Source: Pirellulales bacterium (GTDB lineage: Bacteria > Planctomycetota > Planctomycetia > Pirellulales > JALHLM01). Taken from it: a stretch of DNA of 26,022 nt. Shown here in pieces: positions 24,076-26,022 of this stretch. The DNA lies in NCBI GenBank assembly GCA_022844585.1, contig JALHLM010000016.1, positions 1 through 26,022 of the forward strand. The letters are read 5' to 3'. The translations under genes and the position numbers were made by a program. How positions within the stretch are numbered: position 1 is the stretch's first letter; every line of letters begins with the position of its first letter. The notes below the pieces were generated by a model. That model had not been told where the DNA came from, did not search any database, and saw nothing but the letters and a program-made list of their open reading frames with translations.

Positions 24076-25280
24076 TGCAGCACAAGTCGCCCTTGAAAAA
24101 AGTCGCTCCCTGGCTGATTCCGGCTGCCATCGGCGTGGTGGCGCTGGCTTATGCCTTCTGGCCGCGGCGTATACCAGTGGATATCGCGACGGTGACGCAG
24201 GGGCCGATGCGTGTGACAATCGACGAGGATGGCAAGACCCGCGTTAAAGAACGCTATATGGTTTCCGCGCCGCTGTCAGGGCGGTTACGACGCATTGAAC
24301 ACGATCCGGGCGACGCCGTTGAGGCGAATCAAACCGTGTTGGCCGTTATCGATCCCCCGCCTGCGAACATGCTTGATGCCCGAGCACTCGCGGAAGCCAC
24401 ATCACGCGTGAGCGCGGCAGAGGCAGCCCGTTCGCAGGCCGCGTCGCAATGCGACGCGGCGCAGGAGTCGCACGCCCTTAGCATCCACAACCTGGAGCGC
24501 TCCAAGGCGCTATTCGGTCGGGGCACCGTGACCCGCGAGGAGTTCGACACGGTTGAACATCGGGAAAGGATCTTGGCCAGCGAATTGCGTTCCGCGGAAT
24601 TTGCCGAGCGCGTCGCGGAGCATGAACTGAACCTCGCGCGGGCGATGCTGGCGCGATTTGACAATGGGTCGTCGACCGTGTCGGACCAATGGGAACTTCG
24701 GTCGCCGGTTTCGGGTAAGGTCCTCCGCGTGCTGCAAGAGAGCGCTACACTCGTTGAAGCGGGAGATGCGTTATTGGAGGTTGGTGACGCCGCCGACTTG
24801 GAAGTGGAGGTGGACTTGCTGTCATCCGACGCCGTTCAAGTGCGACCAGGAGCACGAGTTTCATTGGAGGCCTGGGGAGGTGATCGTCCGTTGGTGGGAA
24901 GCGTGCGTTATGTCGAGCCCGCCGCGTACCTGAAAATCTCGGCGCTCGGCATCGAAGAACAACGCGTGAACGTGATTGTCGACCTCTTGGAGCCGTTAGA
25001 GACTCGACTGCGACTCGGCGACGCCTATCGTGTGGAGGCCAAAATCACCGTTTGGGAGTCGCCAAACGTGCTGCAGGTCCCCGTCGGGGCGCTCTTTCGA
25101 CAAGGTGACGCTTGGGCAACCTACGCCATCGAAGCTGGCCGCACGCGCCTCCGCACGGTGAAGGTTGGCCGATCCAATGGAGTCATGTCGGCCATCGAAA
25201 GCGGACTCAGTGCCGGGGAACAGGTTGTGCTGCATCCGTCCGACAAAGTGGCGGATTGCACGCGGGTGGCAGAGCGCTAG
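24075..25280 (+). CDS. HlyD/MacA-type membrane fusion (adaptor) protein
   Basis: A 401-aa periplasmic adaptor anchored by one N-terminal membrane segment (about 11-28, WLIPAAIGVVALAYAFW). Then come the split biotinyl-lipoyl domain (VSAPLSGRLRRIEHDPGDAV, second half ELRSPVSGKVLRVLQESATL), between them a long coiled-coil hairpin rich in Ala, Glu and Arg (about 105-205), a beta-barrel domain (LEVEVDLLSSDAVQVRPGAR) and the membrane-proximal domain (VLQVPVGALFRQGDAWATYA). The order matches MacA/HlyD proteins that join an inner-membrane ABC transporter to an outer-membrane channel. The ATG overlaps the permease stop by one base. No outer-membrane factor gene is in the window, so one encoded elsewhere would be needed. 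Confidence 0.93.
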   Translation: MQHKSPLKKVAPWLIPAAIGVVALAYAFWPRRIPVDIATVTQGPMRVTIDEDGKTRVKERYMVSAPLSGRLRRIEHDPGDAVEANQTVLAVIDPPPANMLDARALAEATSRVSAAEAARSQAASQCDAAQESHALSIHNLERSKALFGRGTVTREEFDTVEHRERILASELRSAEFAERVAEHELNLARAMLARFDNGSSTVSDQWELRSPVSGKVLRVLQESATLVEAGDALLEVGDAADLEVEVDLLSSDAVQVRPGARVSLEAWGGDRPLVGSVRYVEPAAYLKISALGIEEQRVNVIVDLLEPLETRLRLGDAYRVEAKITVWESPNVLQVPVGALFRQGDAWATYAIEAGRTRLRTVKVGRSNGVMSAIESGLSAGEQVVLHPSDKVADCTRVAER

Positions 25281-25809
25281 ACACGTCGATTTCACAATCA
25301 GCAAGTAAGAAGCAACACGACGCTGGACCTGGCAGATGAGAGGTGCGGCATCGGATCGTTGCCGAAACTGCCAACGCATATTCGCTCTGAATGTCGGAAT
25401 AATGCGCGATGACAGGCGTGGTGTTGGCCCACGTGTTTTCTATGCATATCCGGTTCCGACATCGGGCGGCAATTCCGAAGGGTTGTAGCCCCGCGTTTGT
25501 GATGGTTTGCGCCGACGGAATTCTCGCTATGCTTGCCTGCTGCTTGCCTTCAGCGATGCAAGAAAATGAAAAGCGCTGGGTGAAGTAAATGTTTAACTGA
25601 CTTGCGCCGGTGCGACACCTCGACGCCGCGATCGTGGCAGGCCAGACCTGCTTCGGTGAAGTCGACCGACGGAGCGACAGAGATGCGTCCTAAATCCAGC
25701 CGGGCGATGTGACCGGCGCAGCCGATGAGAGCGGCTCTTTGAGCGTGTCGTGAGCACCGACGCGCGCAAAGGCGAACGTCTGGTGTAAGGTGTAACTGTG
25801 ACCGCCCTG
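25281..25809. other. Intergenic stretch between the adaptor gene and the PEP-CTERM gene
   Basis: About 530 bases between convergent genes, with no supported gene. The 110-codon minus-strand frame covering 25550-25882 is Arg- and His-rich, matches no family, and includes the repeat copy at 25650-25711. I see no stem followed by a T-run that could end either transcript. Confidence 0.45.
25650..25711. repeat. Dispersed repeat, right copy
   Basis: Same orientation and no gaps relative to 82-143, with the first 20 bases identical and about three quarters of the remainder matching. It lies between the adaptor gene and a PEP-CTERM gene tail, outside any gene I trust. Two copies in 26 kb suggest a genome-wide family. 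Confidence 0.6.
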
Positions 25810-26022
25810 TTAAGACGACGATAACGGTCTCCCGTGTGGCGCGGCTGCCAGACAAATACGCAACCCGAAGGCCAATGCGCACACGAGAGAGGCAAGTGAA
25901 ATGGATGCCGGTTCGGGGACCGGCGAAAAGCGAATTTCGCCGCCAAAGTTGCTATCCACTCCTGCCGGAGTGAGTGGGGGCTGGATCGTGAATCCAAATT
26001 CACTGCGGACTTGCAGCACATA
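25810..26022 (-). CDS. PEP-CTERM protein, C-terminus only
   Basis: The last 70 codons of a gene that enters from the right edge of the window. The tail has the three parts of a PEP-CTERM sorting signal: SPVPEPAS, a hydrophobic segment ISLASLVCALAFGL, and then a basic residue (R) followed by a somewhat long ICLAAAPHGRPLSSS tail. Known PEP-CTERM proteins are exported and processed by an exosortase and are plentiful in planctomycetes. The visible part before the signal (FTIQPPLTPAGVDSNFGGEI) looks like an ordinary secreted beta-rich domain. Usual tails end soon after the basic cluster; this one runs about 16 residues beyond the first Arg. Confidence 0.75.
   Translation of the reverse strand, partial: YVLQVRSEFGFTIQPPLTPAGVDSNFGGEIRFSPVPEPASISLASLVCALAFGLRICLAAAPHGRPLSSS

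Noticed and set aside
25550..25882. A 110-aa minus-strand ORF
   Set aside because: Low-complexity Arg/His-rich frame over a repeat copy and overlapping the PEP-CTERM gene tail; no sign of a real protein.
1..26022. CRISPR arrays, tRNA or rRNA genes, intact insertion sequences
   Set aside because: Looked for regularly spaced repeats, T-arm signatures and transposase motifs; none seen.

Overview
The window looks like chromosomal DNA of a planctomycete, most likely in or near the Pirellulales. The main grounds are a PSCyt1/DUF1549/DUF1553 cytochrome-type protein paired with a Tat-exported DUF1501 protein, a PEP-CTERM tail at the right edge, and GC-rich codon use. There is no rRNA, tRNA, CRISPR array or intact transposase that I can recognise.

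Layout. (1) 325-4461, minus strand: a two-gene DUF1553/DUF1501 operon, with the decayed tail of a second DUF1501 gene just upstream (about 4525-4806). (2) 4.5-6.9 kb: a gene-poor, rearranged strip. It holds one small secreted-protein gene (5768-6004) and a broken sigma-54 activator whose AAA+ piece is on the minus strand (6008-6327) and whose Fis-type HTH piece is on the plus strand (6344-6495). (3) 6899-15519: stress and protein-quality genes. These are a DUF2267 gene, then a minus-strand DksA/TraR-type zinc finger plus bacterial eRF1-like (baeRF) pair, then a plus-strand series groEL - coiled-coil protein - hsp20 - galT - YbaK-type deacylase - PAC2 - second hsp20. (4) 15520-16251: a gene-free stretch holding a strongly structured candidate RNA that ends in a clear rho-independent terminator. 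(5) 16252-20496, minus strand: a PCMT-erythromycin esterase-like fusion, a 373-aa protein of unknown function, and a zinc alcohol dehydrogenase. (6) 20983-25280, plus strand: a MacB/LolD-type ABC ATPase, an FtsX-type permease and a HlyD-type adaptor, tightly coupled. (7) 25281-26022: a non-coding stretch with one copy of a repeat also present near position 82, then the C-terminus of a PEP-CTERM protein entering from the right edge.

How the parts fit. The centre reads as a protein-damage and dormancy island: chaperones (GroEL, two Hsp20), translation quality control (baeRF, YbaK-like editing domain, DksA-like regulator), protein repair (PCMT) and redox or alcohol metabolism (ADH). A good -24/-12 (sigma-54 type) match precedes groEL, and the relic of a sigma-54 activator lies 3 kb away. 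The functional link between the two is my inference only.
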